Shown here: piece after piece, positions 32,504 through 40,613 of the stretch
Numbering within the stretch: the stretch's first letter is position 1
Layout of the letters: each line of letters starts with the position of its first letter
Translations under genes and position numbers: made by a program
The notes under the pieces: generated by a model
Seen by the model: the letters and a program-made list of their open reading frames with translations, nothing else
Database searches by the model: none
What the model was told of the DNA's origin: nothing
DNA from: Amycolatopsis sp. GM8
GTDB taxonomy: Bacteria > Actinomycetota > Actinomycetes > Mycobacteriales > Pseudonocardiaceae
Direction: 5' to 3'
Assembly: GCF_021653975.1 (NCBI RefSeq)
Contig: NZ_JAJKFK010000009.1
Coordinates: forward strand, 180,332 to 244,331
Length of the DNA stretch: 64,000 nt

Positions 32504-35230
32504 GTGTTCGGGAAATCGGTGCGGCGCCGGGAGTTTCCCCGCCCGCTGCGGAAGTTCGGCGGGCTGGTCGCGGTACTGGTCCTGGTCGCCATGAGCATGG
32601 TCGTCATTCCGGCGAGCGCGGCACTGCCGGCGCCGCAGCAGGTCGCCGCGCCCGGTTCCTGTGACGGGTGCACGCAGACCCACCCGCTGACCACCTGGCA
32701 GATCGCCGACCCGAACGCGGATCCCAAGACCCTGACGAAGGTGACGACCGCGCCGGCGTCGGTGACCGTGTCGCAGCGGACGAACCTCCAGCAGCGGCAG
32801 GTCATCACGGTCGGCTGGAACGGGTTTATCCCGAGCGTCAACGGGGGTCCGAACCAGTTCGACGGGGTCAGCCTCGATCCCACCAACTTCCCGGTGGTGA
32901 TCGTGGAATGCTGGGGTACCGACACCGGTGGGCAGAATGGTATGGACCCCACGCACTGCCAGGGACCTCCGTTTACGAACGGGGGACACCGGCTGCTCAG
33001 CCTGGGCGGAGGTGTCAAGGCCACGATGACGAACGATGCGAACGAAGTCGGCGCGGCAAATCCGACGGATATCAGCGGTGGAAACGCCATCACCGGCCCT
33101 GACACGCTGGGGTTCACGGCCGTGGACGGCACGCATTACAACATGATCGCCGAGGTCCCACCCAGCCTGAACGCGGACGCTACAGCGCCGTTGCCGGGCA
33201 ACGCCCTTTCGACATTCAGTGACGCGACCGGTTCCCGGTCCGGTGTGGCGTTCGAAGTGCGCGGCGGCAGTGACATGCCGGTGCTGGGCTGCTCGAACCA
33301 ACAGGCGTGCACCCTCGAGGTCATTCCGATCATCCGGCCGTACTGCAATCCGGATCTCTACACGGCAAACCCGGCGTTCAAGATCCTCGTCGGCACGAGG
33401 TGCCTGCAGGAGCCGGCCGCGACCGACGGCGCTCCGAACCCGTTTCTGACCGCCGACGGCTGGTGGCTTGCCGCGCAGTGGCAGAACCGGTTCTCGTTCC
33501 CCCTGCAGATGGCCCCGCGGCCTGGTGAGTGTCCGGTGGTGGACCAGCGGCCGACCGTCACGATCCAGGGATCCGAGGCGGCGCAGACGGCTGTGGCGGG
33601 GACCTGGAGCCCGTTCTTCTGCCTGGACCCGAAGAGTGCGTTCAAGCTGACCCAGACCGTGACGCCAGAGGACGCCGCGCGGACGGCGCTGACCACCGGC
33701 AGCGCGAACGCGATCTTCACGTCTCAGCCGGTCACGGACTCGCCGCGTCCGGTGGTGCATGCCCCGGTGGCCGCCACGGGCTGGACGGTGGCGTACCTGG
33801 TCGACGACCAGAACGGCCAGCAGTATCTGAACCTCACGTTGTCACCACTGCTGCTCGCCAAATTGATAACGAACTCCTACACCACCGACTTCGGGATCGA
33901 GCCGGCGATCGGTGGCAATCCGACGAGTTTGTTCCAGGATCCGGAGTTCGTGGCGCTCAACCCCGATTTCCATACGGCGGAGACCCGGGTGAACGTGACC
34001 TGGCTTTCTCAGGACTCGGATCTGTTCACCGCGATGTTCGCCTATATCGACGCCGACCCTGATGCGCGCGCGTTCTTGGACGGGAAACCGGACCCGTTCA
34101 GCGGCATGGTGATCAACCCGGCGTACCGGGGCCAGCTGCACCCGCCGCAGGCGGGTTACCAGCAACTCGACACCTTTGTGAATCCGCCGTCGAGCGTCAA
34201 TGAAGCCTGCAACGCCCTGCCGCTGAAGTTGTACGACCTAGCGGCACAGTATGCCATTTCCCTGGATGCGGCGGCACAAGACGTGCTCGGCCGGAAGGCG
34301 CCGTTCCAAATCTGCAAGGGTGGCGCTGCCGGCGTACCCGCATCGTGGGGAATCAACAACGACAGTCAGCGTATTGGCAGCCGGCATGTATTGGCGTTCA
34401 CCAGCGTTCCGCTGGCGGAGCAGTACGGTCTGTCGATGGCCAGGCTGCAGTCGCATTCCGCGAATTCGCGGCCGGTCGCGCCATCCGGATGGGAGAGCAC
34501 TGGCGGTTTCAGCACCATCCAGGCCGCCTTGGGCTATACCAAGCAGGACAAGGCAACGGGCGTCACGTCGCCGGACTTCTCCATCTTCCCGTACAACAAC
34601 GCGTATGCGGGTATGACGCCGGTTTACGCGGCGGTGCCGACCTGCGGGCTGGATCCGGCGGAGGCCGGGCGCCTGGCGGACTTCCTGGACTTCGCCGCCG
34701 GCCCGGGCCAGACCCCGGGGACACTGGCCGGGCAGCTGCCGCCGGGCTACGCCCCGCTGCCCACCGCCTACACCGACTACACGAAGACCGCGGCGGAAGC
34801 GGTGCGGCATCAGACCTGCGCGGTTCCGCCGCCGCCCGCCGACCTGGCCGGGGCGGTGCGCGACGAGCTAGGCCTGCCCGCGCCCGGGTCGACCGGCGAC
34901 TTCGGTAGTTTCGGCGGCTCCGGAGCAGGCAACACGAATGCGGCGAACGTGGCGGCCGGCGGCCCGGCTGCAGCCAACCCGGCCTTGGCGCCGAACGCCG
35001 GTGGCGCGCCCCCGGTGGCCACCGGCAAGCCGACGACGACGGCCGCGACCCGCGGGGCCGGCTCCCTGCTCGGCCGCTGGGGCCTGGCGGTGCTGCTGAT
35101 CGTCGGTCTGGTGGCGGGGCTGCTGGTGCCGGTGGTGCGGGTGGCGGGACAACCCGGGCATCCGGTGCGGGTCTTCTTCGTCCGCGTCGGCCGATGGCTG
35201 AAGTCGGCCGTGCGGCGGGAATCGGTATGA
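32504..35230 (+). CDS. Large membrane-anchored protein with PstS-like stretches, function unknown
   Basis: A 908-residue exported protein: signal sequence (FGGLVAVLVLVAMSMVVIPASA), an N-terminal domain with Cys pairs (CDGCTQTH, ECWG...THCQG, LGCSNQQACT, RPYCNP, GTRCLQ, FFCLD) suggesting disulfides, then a part resembling substrate-binding proteins. This includes GSANAIFTSQPV, APVAATGWTVAYLVDD and LSPLLLAKLITNSYTTDFG, the last like PstS LTRxxLAxIFxGKI. An Ala/Gly/Pro linker and a C-terminal helix (WGLAVLLIVGLVAGLLVPVV) follow. I prefer GTG at 32504 (GGGAG seven bases before); an ATG at 32459 overlapping the previous gene would give 923 residues. Probably works with the anchored PstS-like protein. 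Confidence 0.7.
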   Translation: MFGKSVRRREFPRPLRKFGGLVAVLVLVAMSMVVIPASAALPAPQQVAAPGSCDGCTQTHPLTTWQIADPNADPKTLTKVTTAPASVTVSQRTNLQQRQVITVGWNGFIPSVNGGPNQFDGVSLDPTNFPVVIVECWGTDTGGQNGMDPTHCQGPPFTNGGHRLLSLGGGVKATMTNDANEVGAANPTDISGGNAITGPDTLGFTAVDGTHYNMIAEVPPSLNADATAPLPGNALSTFSDATGSRSGVAFEVRGGSDMPVLGCSNQQACTLEVIPIIRPYCNPDLYTANPAFKILVGTRCLQEPAATDGAPNPFLTADGWWLAAQWQNRFSFPLQMAPRPGECPVVDQRPTVTIQGSEAAQTAVAGTWSPFFCLDPKSAFKLTQTVTPEDAARTALTTGSANAIFTSQPVTDSPRPVVHAPVAATGWTVAYLVDDQNGQQYLNLTLSPLLLAKLITNSYTTDFGIEPAIGGNPTSLFQDPEFVALNPDFHTAETRVNVTWLSQDSDLFTAMFAYIDADPDARAFLDGKPDPFSGMVINPAYRGQLHPPQAGYQQLDTFVNPPSSVNEACNALPLKLYDLAAQYAISLDAAAQDVLGRKAPFQICKGGAAGVPASWGINNDSQRIGSRHVLAFTSVPLAEQYGLSMARLQSHSANSRPVAPSGWESTGGFSTIQAALGYTKQDKATGVTSPDFSIFPYNNAYAGMTPVYAAVPTCGLDPAEAGRLADFLDFAAGPGQTPGTLAGQLPPGYAPLPTAYTDYTKTAAEAVRHQTCAVPPPPADLAGAVRDELGLPAPGSTGDFGSFGGSGAGNTNAANVAAGGPAAANPALAPNAGGAPPVATGKPTTTAATRGAGSLLGRWGLAVLLIVGLVAGLLVPVVRVAGQPGHPVRVFFVRVGRWLKSAVRRESV

Positions 35231-35276
35231 CACGGAGCCGGCCGGGCCACCGCGAGCACGACGTCGAGGAGCGAGC

Positions 35277-36203
35277 GTGACGACGACCGCACCGGATGAG
35301 CTCGAGGCGACCGGGGAGATATGGGCGCCGCCGCCCGAGCCGGCCAAACCGGCCCGCCCGCCACGCCGTCCGCTCAACTTCTGGTTCCGCCTGCTCAGCC
35401 AGTTCCTGCTGATGCTCGCGGTCGGCCTGATCGGGCTGGCGGGGTACCTGATCGTGGTGACCCCGGTCCAGCAGAGCAACGACCAGGACCGGCTGTATGC
35501 CACCTACCGGGAACAACTCGCCGCGGCGACCGCGCCGACCGGCGGCCTGATCGACCCCGGACTGCCGGTCGCGCTGCTCGCCATTCCCGGCCTCGGCTTC
35601 AACCAGGTGGTGGTGCAGGGCACCGCGTCGGGAGACCTCGAGGCAGGACCGGGCCACCTGCGCAACACCCCGCTGCCGGGCCAGGCGGGCACCTCGGTGA
35701 TCTACGGCAAGTCGGCCACCTTCGGGGCGCCGTTCCAGCAGATCGACCGGCTCCAGGCCGGCGACCGCATCGAGGTGACCACCGGCCAAGGGGCGTTCAC
35801 CTACCGGGTCATCGACGTCCGCCGTCCCGGCGACCCGTCGCCCAGCACGCTTGCCAAGGGCGCCGGGCGGCTGACCCTGGTCACCTCGCAGGGCGCGAAC
35901 CTGCTGCAGCGCGGCGACATCCTGCTGGTGGACGCCGATCTGCTGGACCAGCCGCAACCGACCCCGTCCGGCCAGCCGAGCCTCATCCCGCGGGAGGAGC
36001 TGGCGATGGAGTCCAACATGGCGATCGCGAACCTCGGGTTGGTCCTCTGGTTGCAGGCGCTGGGCCTGGCGCTGGCCGGTGTCGTCTGGGCCCGGCAGCG
36101 CTGGGGCAAGCGCGAAGCCCTCGTCGTCGGTGTGCCGATCGTGGTGGCGATCGTCTGGAACCTCTACGAGACCGTCGGTCAGCTGCTGCCCAACCTGGTC
36201 TGA
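35277..36203 (+). CDS. Sortase-fold membrane protein lacking the catalytic triad
   Basis: A 308-residue protein: Pro-rich N-terminus, membrane helix (FLLMLAVGLIGLAGYLIVV), a class E/F sortase-type beta-barrel (residues about 90-225) and two C-terminal helices. The fold landmarks are clear: VALLAIPGLGFNQVVVQGT, GPGHLRNTPLPGQAGTSVIYGKSATFGAPFQQIDRLQAGDRIEV, RLTLVTSQGANLL. In active sortases the AGH His and TLVTC Cys are essential. Here these positions are YGK and TLVTS, and the strand-8 Arg (RLxV) reads DILLV. It cannot be a transpeptidase of the known type. GTG start with AGGAG; last gene of the pst-like unit, followed by a terminator. Confidence 0.75.
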   Translation: MTTTAPDELEATGEIWAPPPEPAKPARPPRRPLNFWFRLLSQFLLMLAVGLIGLAGYLIVVTPVQQSNDQDRLYATYREQLAAATAPTGGLIDPGLPVALLAIPGLGFNQVVVQGTASGDLEAGPGHLRNTPLPGQAGTSVIYGKSATFGAPFQQIDRLQAGDRIEVTTGQGAFTYRVIDVRRPGDPSPSTLAKGAGRLTLVTSQGANLLQRGDILLVDADLLDQPQPTPSGQPSLIPREELAMESNMAIANLGLVLWLQALGLALAGVVWARQRWGKREALVVGVPIVVAIVWNLYETVGQLLPNLV

Positions 36204-36241
36204 ACCTGTGCTCGCGGTAGCCCCGCCGCACTGGAAAAGGA

Positions 36242-36275
36242 CCGCCGCGACCAGTGTGGTTCCTGGTCGCGGCGG
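36242..36275. terminator. Bidirectional intrinsic terminator
   Basis: Perfect 13-bp stem, CCGCCGCGACCAG (36242-36254) with CTGGTCGCGGCGG (36263-36275), 8-base loop, followed by CCGGTTTTC on the plus strand and preceded by CTGGAAAAGG. It separates the convergent sortase-fold and HAF-repeat genes and can serve both. Confidence 0.85.
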
Positions 36276-36299
36276 CCGGTTTTCACGCTGGTGCCGGGG

Positions 36300-37340
36300 T
36301 CACCGGTTCCAGCGCACCGCCTGGAAGCCGCTGGTCGCGCTGTCCGAGCCACCGACGATCAGGGAACCGTCGGAGTTGAGGCCGAAGGCCGCGCTGGTCG
36401 CGCCGGCGGGCGCACCGGGCAGCGTGCCCAGGTCGATGGTCCGGCCGCGCTGCCACAGCACGGCGTGGGCGCCGCCGTCGGCCGCCAGGTCCGCGCGGCC
36501 CACGATGTCACCGTTGTCGTTGATCGCGTTGGCGTTGCTGAAGTTGCCGCCGAGGGTGCCGAGGTCGGTGACGGTGCCGTTGGTGTTCCAGCGCACCGCG
36601 TGCGAGCCGCCGTCCGGCGTGTTCGAACGGCCGACGACCACCCCCGCGCAGTTGATCGAAGTGGGGGCCGAAGCGCCGCCCAGGCCACCGAGGTCGGTGA
36701 CGGTGCCGTCGGTGTTCCACCGTGCCGCGTGGGTGCCGGAGGCTCCGACGATCACGCCCGAGATGTTGATCCCGGTGGCCGAGCCGAAGAAGTCGCCCGG
36801 CAGGGTGCCCAGGTCGGTGACGGTGCCGTCGGTGTTCCAGCGCACGGCGTGGGAGGTGCCGTCGGTCGCCGTGGAGCGGCCGACGACGACGCCACGGTCG
36901 TTGATCGCGTTCGCCTCGGTGAAAGTCCCGCCGAGTCCGGCCAGGACGGTGCTGGTTCCGTCCTTGTTCCACTCCACGGCGCGGAAGGTGCCGTTGGCCG
37001 CGGCGGAGCGGCCGACGACGACGCCGTAGTCGTTGATGCCGTGCGCCTCGCTGTTCACGTCGCCGGGCAGGATGCCCAGATCGGTGATCGCGCCCTTGGC
37101 GGTCCATCGGGCCGCATGCGAGAACCCTGTGGAGTCGAACACGCGGCCGGCGCTCACGCCGTACGCGTTCGCCGCGCTGGCCTGTCCGTTGATGCTTCCG
37201 GACAGCGTGCCCAACGTGTGGATGGACGTGGCGGCCTCGGCCGGCGCGATGGTGCCGACCGCCAGCACGGCCGCCGCGGCAGCGGTGATGGCGAGTGCGG
37301 AACGACGGCCGAAGGACGGGGATCTTCTGTCGGTGTCCAC
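36300..37340 (-). CDS. Secreted HAF-repeat protein
   Basis: A 346-residue exported protein. The N-terminus has twin arginines (RRSPSFGRRSALAITAAAAAVLAVG), compatible with Sec or Tat export, cleaved near PAEAA. The rest is about seven HAF extracellular repeats with the pattern HAVRWNTDGTVTDLGTLPG...ANGINxxGVVVGRS, expected to form a beta-propeller. The repeats begin at about residue 42 and are regular to the end. Function unknown. It sits between the pst unit and the secreted PstS-like gene, which is transcribed towards it. Confidence 0.85.
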   Translation of the reverse strand: MDTDRRSPSFGRRSALAITAAAAAVLAVGTIAPAEAATSIHTLGTLSGSINGQASAANAYGVSAGRVFDSTGFSHAARWTAKGAITDLGILPGDVNSEAHGINDYGVVVGRSAAANGTFRAVEWNKDGTSTVLAGLGGTFTEANAINDRGVVVGRSTATDGTSHAVRWNTDGTVTDLGTLPGDFFGSATGINISGVIVGASGTHAARWNTDGTVTDLGGLGGASAPTSINCAGVVVGRSNTPDGGSHAVRWNTNGTVTDLGTLGGNFSNANAINDNGDIVGRADLAADGGAHAVLWQRGRTIDLGTLPGAPAGATSAAFGLNSDGSLIVGGSDSATSGFQAVRWNR

Positions 37341-37383
37341 CGATTTTCCTTTCCCGGAATGGGGATTCGTGAGGGGAGAACAA

Positions 37384-37410
37384 CCGGACGGCGCGGAGCG
37401 CGCCGTCCGG
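37384..37410. terminator. Hairpin, probable terminator of the secreted PstS-like gene
   Basis: Perfect 11-bp stem CCGGACGGCGC (37384-37394) and GCGCCGTCCGG (37400-37410) with a 5-base loop, in the gap downstream of the PstS-like gene (stop 37491) and upstream of the HAF gene. A second 7-bp hairpin GGCGGCC/GGCCGCC is at 37426-37443. No U-tract, as usual for high-GC terminators. Confidence 0.6.
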
Positions 37411-37490
37411 GAATAGCTGATGGCCGGCGGCCACAGGGCCGCCGCCCACCAGGTCGTGCGTCAGTTATGTGGTGCTCTGTGGTGCGGTGA

Positions 37491-38501
37491 TCAGATGTGC
37501 TCGGCGAAACCGCAGACCGAGCTGGTGTGGCCCGGCAGCAGGCCGAAGCCTTCGCGGGTCACCTCGTTCTGCCCGGCGGTGCTGCAGACCCAGCCGTTGA
37601 CGCCGGTGCCGTCACCGAGCAGCGGCTGCAGGGCGGTCGGCACCGAGAAGTTGCCGGCGTTGCGGGTCACCAGGTACACCGGACGGAAGCCGACGAAGCC
37701 CGTGGTGTTGAGCTTGATCTGCGTGGACAGGTTCGTCGGGAAGGTGGACCGGGCCTTCGAGAACGGCGCGACGGCGTCGGCGTTGTTCGCGATCTGAGTC
37801 GGGTCGTGCTCCTGCACCGTGGCGACGCAGGCACCCAGGTCCGCGTCGGTGATGCCCAGCTGGCTCTCGAAGAACGACCGGGTGCCCGAGCCCGCCTGCG
37901 GGATCTTCGGCTGGATGGTGCCGGCGCTGCCGCCCACCTGGTTCCAGTTGGTGGTCTGGCACTTGTAGATCGAGGCCAGCTGGGCGTTGGTCAGCGCGGG
38001 CGCACCGTGGCTGGCCACGGCGTTCGACAGCGCGTACCGGACCTCGTCCTCCGCGACCGGGATGAACAGCAGCGGGTTGGTGCCGATGGTGTCGCCGGTC
38101 TGGGGCTTACGCGAGGAACGCGCGAGGTCGATCTTGGCCGGGTTGGCGGTGTCGGCCTTCAGGTCCGCGATGCCCTCGCTGGAACCGTTCGACCGCTGGA
38201 TCGAAACGCCCGGCTTGACGGTGATGCTGTCGTGGATCACCAGGGGCTGGATCGCCGGGTCGTTCGGGCCCGTGCCGGTCGGCTTCGTGGCGTTCCACGA
38301 GTCGAACTTCTTGGCCGGGCTCGTGGCGTTGTACAGCGCGGCGAAGTTGTTGCCGAGGAACTCGATCGTGTCCGAGCCGACGGCGGTGATGTCGGTCGCC
38401 GCGACGGCCTGGGGCGGGTCTGCCGAGGCCGGCGTGATCATCGCCGTAGTCAGCGCGGCCGCGCTGGCGACCAGCGCGGCGAGCTTGACAACTTTGCGCA
38501 T
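37491..38501 (-). CDS. Secreted PstS-like phosphate-binding protein
   Basis: A 336-residue exported receptor with signal peptide RKVVKLAALVASAAALTTAMITPASA. Its domain shows TAVGSDTIEFLGNNFAALYN, IQRSNGSSEGIADLKAD, IDLARSSRKPQ, LTNAQLASIYKCQTTNWNQVGG and PQAGSGTRSFFESQLGI, the phosphate-loop regions of PstS-type proteins. There is no lipobox Cys and no C-terminal anchor, so it is released or wall-associated. Cys residues near KCQTT and GACVAT may pair. ATG at 38501 with AGGGAG upstream. A decayed divergent copy lies at 38972-39732. Confidence 0.82.
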   Translation of the reverse strand: MRKVVKLAALVASAAALTTAMITPASADPPQAVAATDITAVGSDTIEFLGNNFAALYNATSPAKKFDSWNATKPTGTGPNDPAIQPLVIHDSITVKPGVSIQRSNGSSEGIADLKADTANPAKIDLARSSRKPQTGDTIGTNPLLFIPVAEDEVRYALSNAVASHGAPALTNAQLASIYKCQTTNWNQVGGSAGTIQPKIPQAGSGTRSFFESQLGITDADLGACVATVQEHDPTQIANNADAVAPFSKARSTFPTNLSTQIKLNTTGFVGFRPVYLVTRNAGNFSVPTALQPLLGDGTGVNGWVCSTAGQNEVTREGFGLLPGHTSSVCGFAEHI

Positions 38502-38628
38502 TGAATGAACTCCCTGTTTCTTCAACGGAATGTTCACCCCTGTTGGGGGCAGCTCAAAGCGTGCCAAGGAATAACCGACGTAACCACGACGTAACGGGGA
38601 AGGGATAGTTCTTGGGCACCACCGTGCG

Positions 38629-38654
38629 GGTTAACCAGCACCCAACAGCCACCC
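38629..38654 (-). promoter_or_regulatory. Duplicated control element, copy for the secreted PstS-like gene
   Basis: On the minus strand it contains CTGTTGGGTGCTGGTTAACC, followed by CGCA. It matches the divergent copy at 24 of 26 positions. GTTAACCCGCA resembles one 11-base PhoP repeat unit (9 of 11). It is about 130 bases before the start codon. Confidence 0.55.
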
Positions 38655-38827
38655 GTTCTGGCTAACGAAGAAATCACGGTCAACGCCGTTTGCCGGGCTC
38701 AGCGGCGTGCCGCGCCAGGCCGAATGTCACGGCCATGTGTCGTGCACTCTTCGTTCACGTTGCGACGGGTGTTCGTGCGCCAGAGCATGCCAGATACGTC
38801 TTTTCGTTGCGATCGGCTGGTCGAAAA

Positions 38828-38853
38828 GGGTGACTGTTGGGTGCCGGTTAACC
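38828..38853 (+). promoter_or_regulatory. Duplicated control element, copy for the decayed PstS-like gene
   Basis: Plus-strand CTGTTGGGTGCCGGTTAACC lies about 120 bases before the pseudogene start, mirroring 38629-38654. The retained sequence next to a dead gene makes it useful as evidence that the block is a real, conserved control element rather than chance. Confidence 0.55.
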
Positions 38854-38971
38854 TCCGCGTTGTTGGGCGAAAGCTTGGTTTTCGTCGTAGGAATTCTGGT
38901 CGTGGGTTTCGTTCGGTGTCACTCTCCGATTGGCCGCATTAGGTGAACCGTTGAAAGAACTGGGGTTTCTC

Positions 38972-39732
38972 ATGCGTTCGATCATCAAAAGTGCTTTCCT
39001 GCTGGCCGGCGGGCTTGCGCCGCAGCCGGTGGCTTCGTCCGACATCACCATGGTCAACGACGACACCGTTGCCTACCCGATGAAGGACCTGTGCGCCGCA
39101 CACGGACCTGTTTGTCGTTGATCTCACTGGGTGTACGCGTGCTCCCCGAGCCGGTGACATCATCGGCGACGACCCGTTGCTGTTCCTTCCGGTACGCGTT
39201 GTCGAACGCCGTGGCCAGCCACGGTGTGAACGGGCTGACCAACGCCCAGCTCGCGTCCATCTACAAATGCCAGACCACCGACTGGAGCCAACTCGGCGGC
39301 ACATCCGGCACCATCCAGCCGCTGATCCCGCAGCCGGGTTCGGGCACCCGGGGCTTCTTCGAACAGCAACTCCTCATCACCGACGCGGATCTGGGTTCCT
39401 GTGTCACCACAGTGCAGGACGAGGTCGCGACCCCGATCGCCACCAACGCCAACGCGATCGCACCGTTCTCGAAACCCAAGTCCGTCTTCCCGGTGAACCT
39501 CTCCAGCCAGATCAAGCTCAACACCACGGGCTTCGCCGGTTTCCGTTCGCTGTACCTGGTTTCTCGCGACGCCGGCGGTGCCACCATCCCGGCTTATCTG
39601 CAGCCGTTCGTCGGCGACGGCACCGGCGTCAACGGCTGGGTCTGCGACTTCACCGCGCAGAACGAGGTGATCCGCGAAGGATTCGGCCTATTGCCGGGGC
39701 ACACCAGCGACTTGTGCGGCTTCGCGATTTAA
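38972..39732 (+). pseudogene. Decayed paralogue of the secreted PstS-like gene
   Basis: It starts MRSIIKSAFLLAGGLAPQPVASSDITMVNDDTVAYPMKD and stops at 39119-39121. A shifted frame then reads RAGDIIGDDPLLFLPV. After a further small deletion and shift, an intact C-terminal half follows: RYALSNAVASHGVNGLTNAQLASIYKCQTTDWSQLGG to GFGLLPGHTSDLCGFAI. Compared with 37491-38501 about 100 central N-terminal residues are missing and at least two frame changes exist. The C-terminal half stays very similar to its partner, so decay is recent. Confidence 0.87.
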
Positions 39733-40556
39733 CGGCGGCTCGCCAGCGCATAGCTGTTGGCCGCGGCGAAAACCTGCTGTGCGTAGTCCACCGAGCCGTT
39801 GTAGGACAGCATGGCCGACCACCAGCCGTGTGATGTGGACAGGTCGCGCTGATCGGCGCAGAGATAGCGGGCGGCGCTCAGCGCGGCGTCGTCGATGTTC
39901 TGCGGGTCGGGTTTCCGGCCGTCATGCCCGGCCCGCGTGCCCCAGGTGTCCCATGTGGACGGCAGGAACTGCAGCGGCCCCACGGCGTGCTCCCACACCG
40001 GGTCGCCGGTGAGCGCACCCCCGTCCGTCGCCGGGATCCGTTGCATGCCAGGAGATCCGTCCAGGGCGGGTCCGATGATCGGGGTGCGCGGGCGGCCGTC
40101 GGCGCCGAGTTCGGTGCCGCCGAACCGGCCGTGGTCGGACTCCACCCGTCCGATCCCGGCGAGCGTCGACCAGGAAAGGTGACAGCCCGGCGCGAGCGTG
40201 CGCGTGGCGATCTCGGCGTTGCCGTAACCCACCAGCGCCCGCGCCGGAACACCGGTGGCGCCGGCCATCCGGGCCGCCCACCCGTTCAGTCCATTTTGGA
40301 CCGAGGCGCCGGGAGCCGGCGGCTGCTCTGTGACCGAGTCGAAGGAGTCGGCCGCGGACTGAATCCCGGTATCACCGGCCCGCAACACCCACATCGCACC
40401 GCCACCGACGGCCAGGATGAGGAAAGCGAGGACCAGCCAGACGACCAGCAACGCCGCACGGCTCGGCGGGGTATCGACCTCTTCCTCCGTCGACGTCACG
40501 GCAATCACGTTACGGTCGCGCGCCGCTGCCACGGGGAACACAGCCGGGGTGGCCAT
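39729..40556 (-). CDS. Membrane-anchored lytic transglycosylase-like protein
   Basis: A 275-residue protein: short cytosolic N-terminus, one membrane helix (AALLVVWLVLAFLILAVGGGAMWVL), then a lytic transglycosylase fold of the MltB-like type. Key stretch: CHLSWSTLAGIGRVESDHGRFGG (catalytic Glu in RVESDHG, near residue 140), GPLQFLPSTWDTWGTRAG and DDAALSAARYLCADQRDLS...SYNGSVDYAQQVF. It cleaves peptidoglycan glycan strands outside the membrane. Start ATG at 40556 has no clear ribosome binding site, so a downstream GTG is possible. Divergent from pstB; its stop overlaps that of the PstS pseudogene. Confidence 0.85.
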   Translation of the reverse strand: MATPAVFPVAAARDRNVIAVTSTEEEVDTPPSRAALLVVWLVLAFLILAVGGGAMWVLRAGDTGIQSAADSFDSVTEQPPAPGASVQNGLNGWAARMAGATGVPARALVGYGNAEIATRTLAPGCHLSWSTLAGIGRVESDHGRFGGTELGADGRPRTPIIGPALDGSPGMQRIPATDGGALTGDPVWEHAVGPLQFLPSTWDTWGTRAGHDGRKPDPQNIDDAALSAARYLCADQRDLSTSHGWWSAMLSYNGSVDYAQQVFAAANSYALASRR

Positions 40557-40572
40557 GTTCGGTGAACCATCA

Positions 40573-40594
40573 GTTCATGTGCGCGCCACCCGGT
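40573..40594 (+). promoter_or_regulatory. Candidate PHO box upstream of pstB
   Basis: Two adjacent 11-base units, GTTCATGTGCG (10 of 11 to the PhoP repeat unit) and CGCCACCCGGT (8 of 11), 20 bases before the pstB start. The same gap must also hold the promoter of the divergent transglycosylase. Confidence 0.45.
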
Positions 40595-40613
40595 CTGCCT
40601 ACCGTCGACATAC

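Larger units (their letters stand above)
38502..38971. other. 470-bp region between two divergent PstS-like genes
   Basis: Non-coding and noticeably less GC-rich than the neighbourhood. It holds two head-to-head copies of a promoter-type block (38629-38654 and 38828-38853) and, near each start codon, a second matching stretch (GGTGAAC...CCGTTGAA before the ribosome binding site). The two halves therefore look like duplicated leader regions in opposite orientation. The centre (38690-38800) shows nothing I can name. Confidence 0.6.

Noticed and set aside
38972..39732. A functional short PstS-like protein starting near 39091
   Set aside because: The intact C-terminal frame lacks a signal peptide and the ligand-binding N-lobe; the N-terminus lies upstream in another frame.
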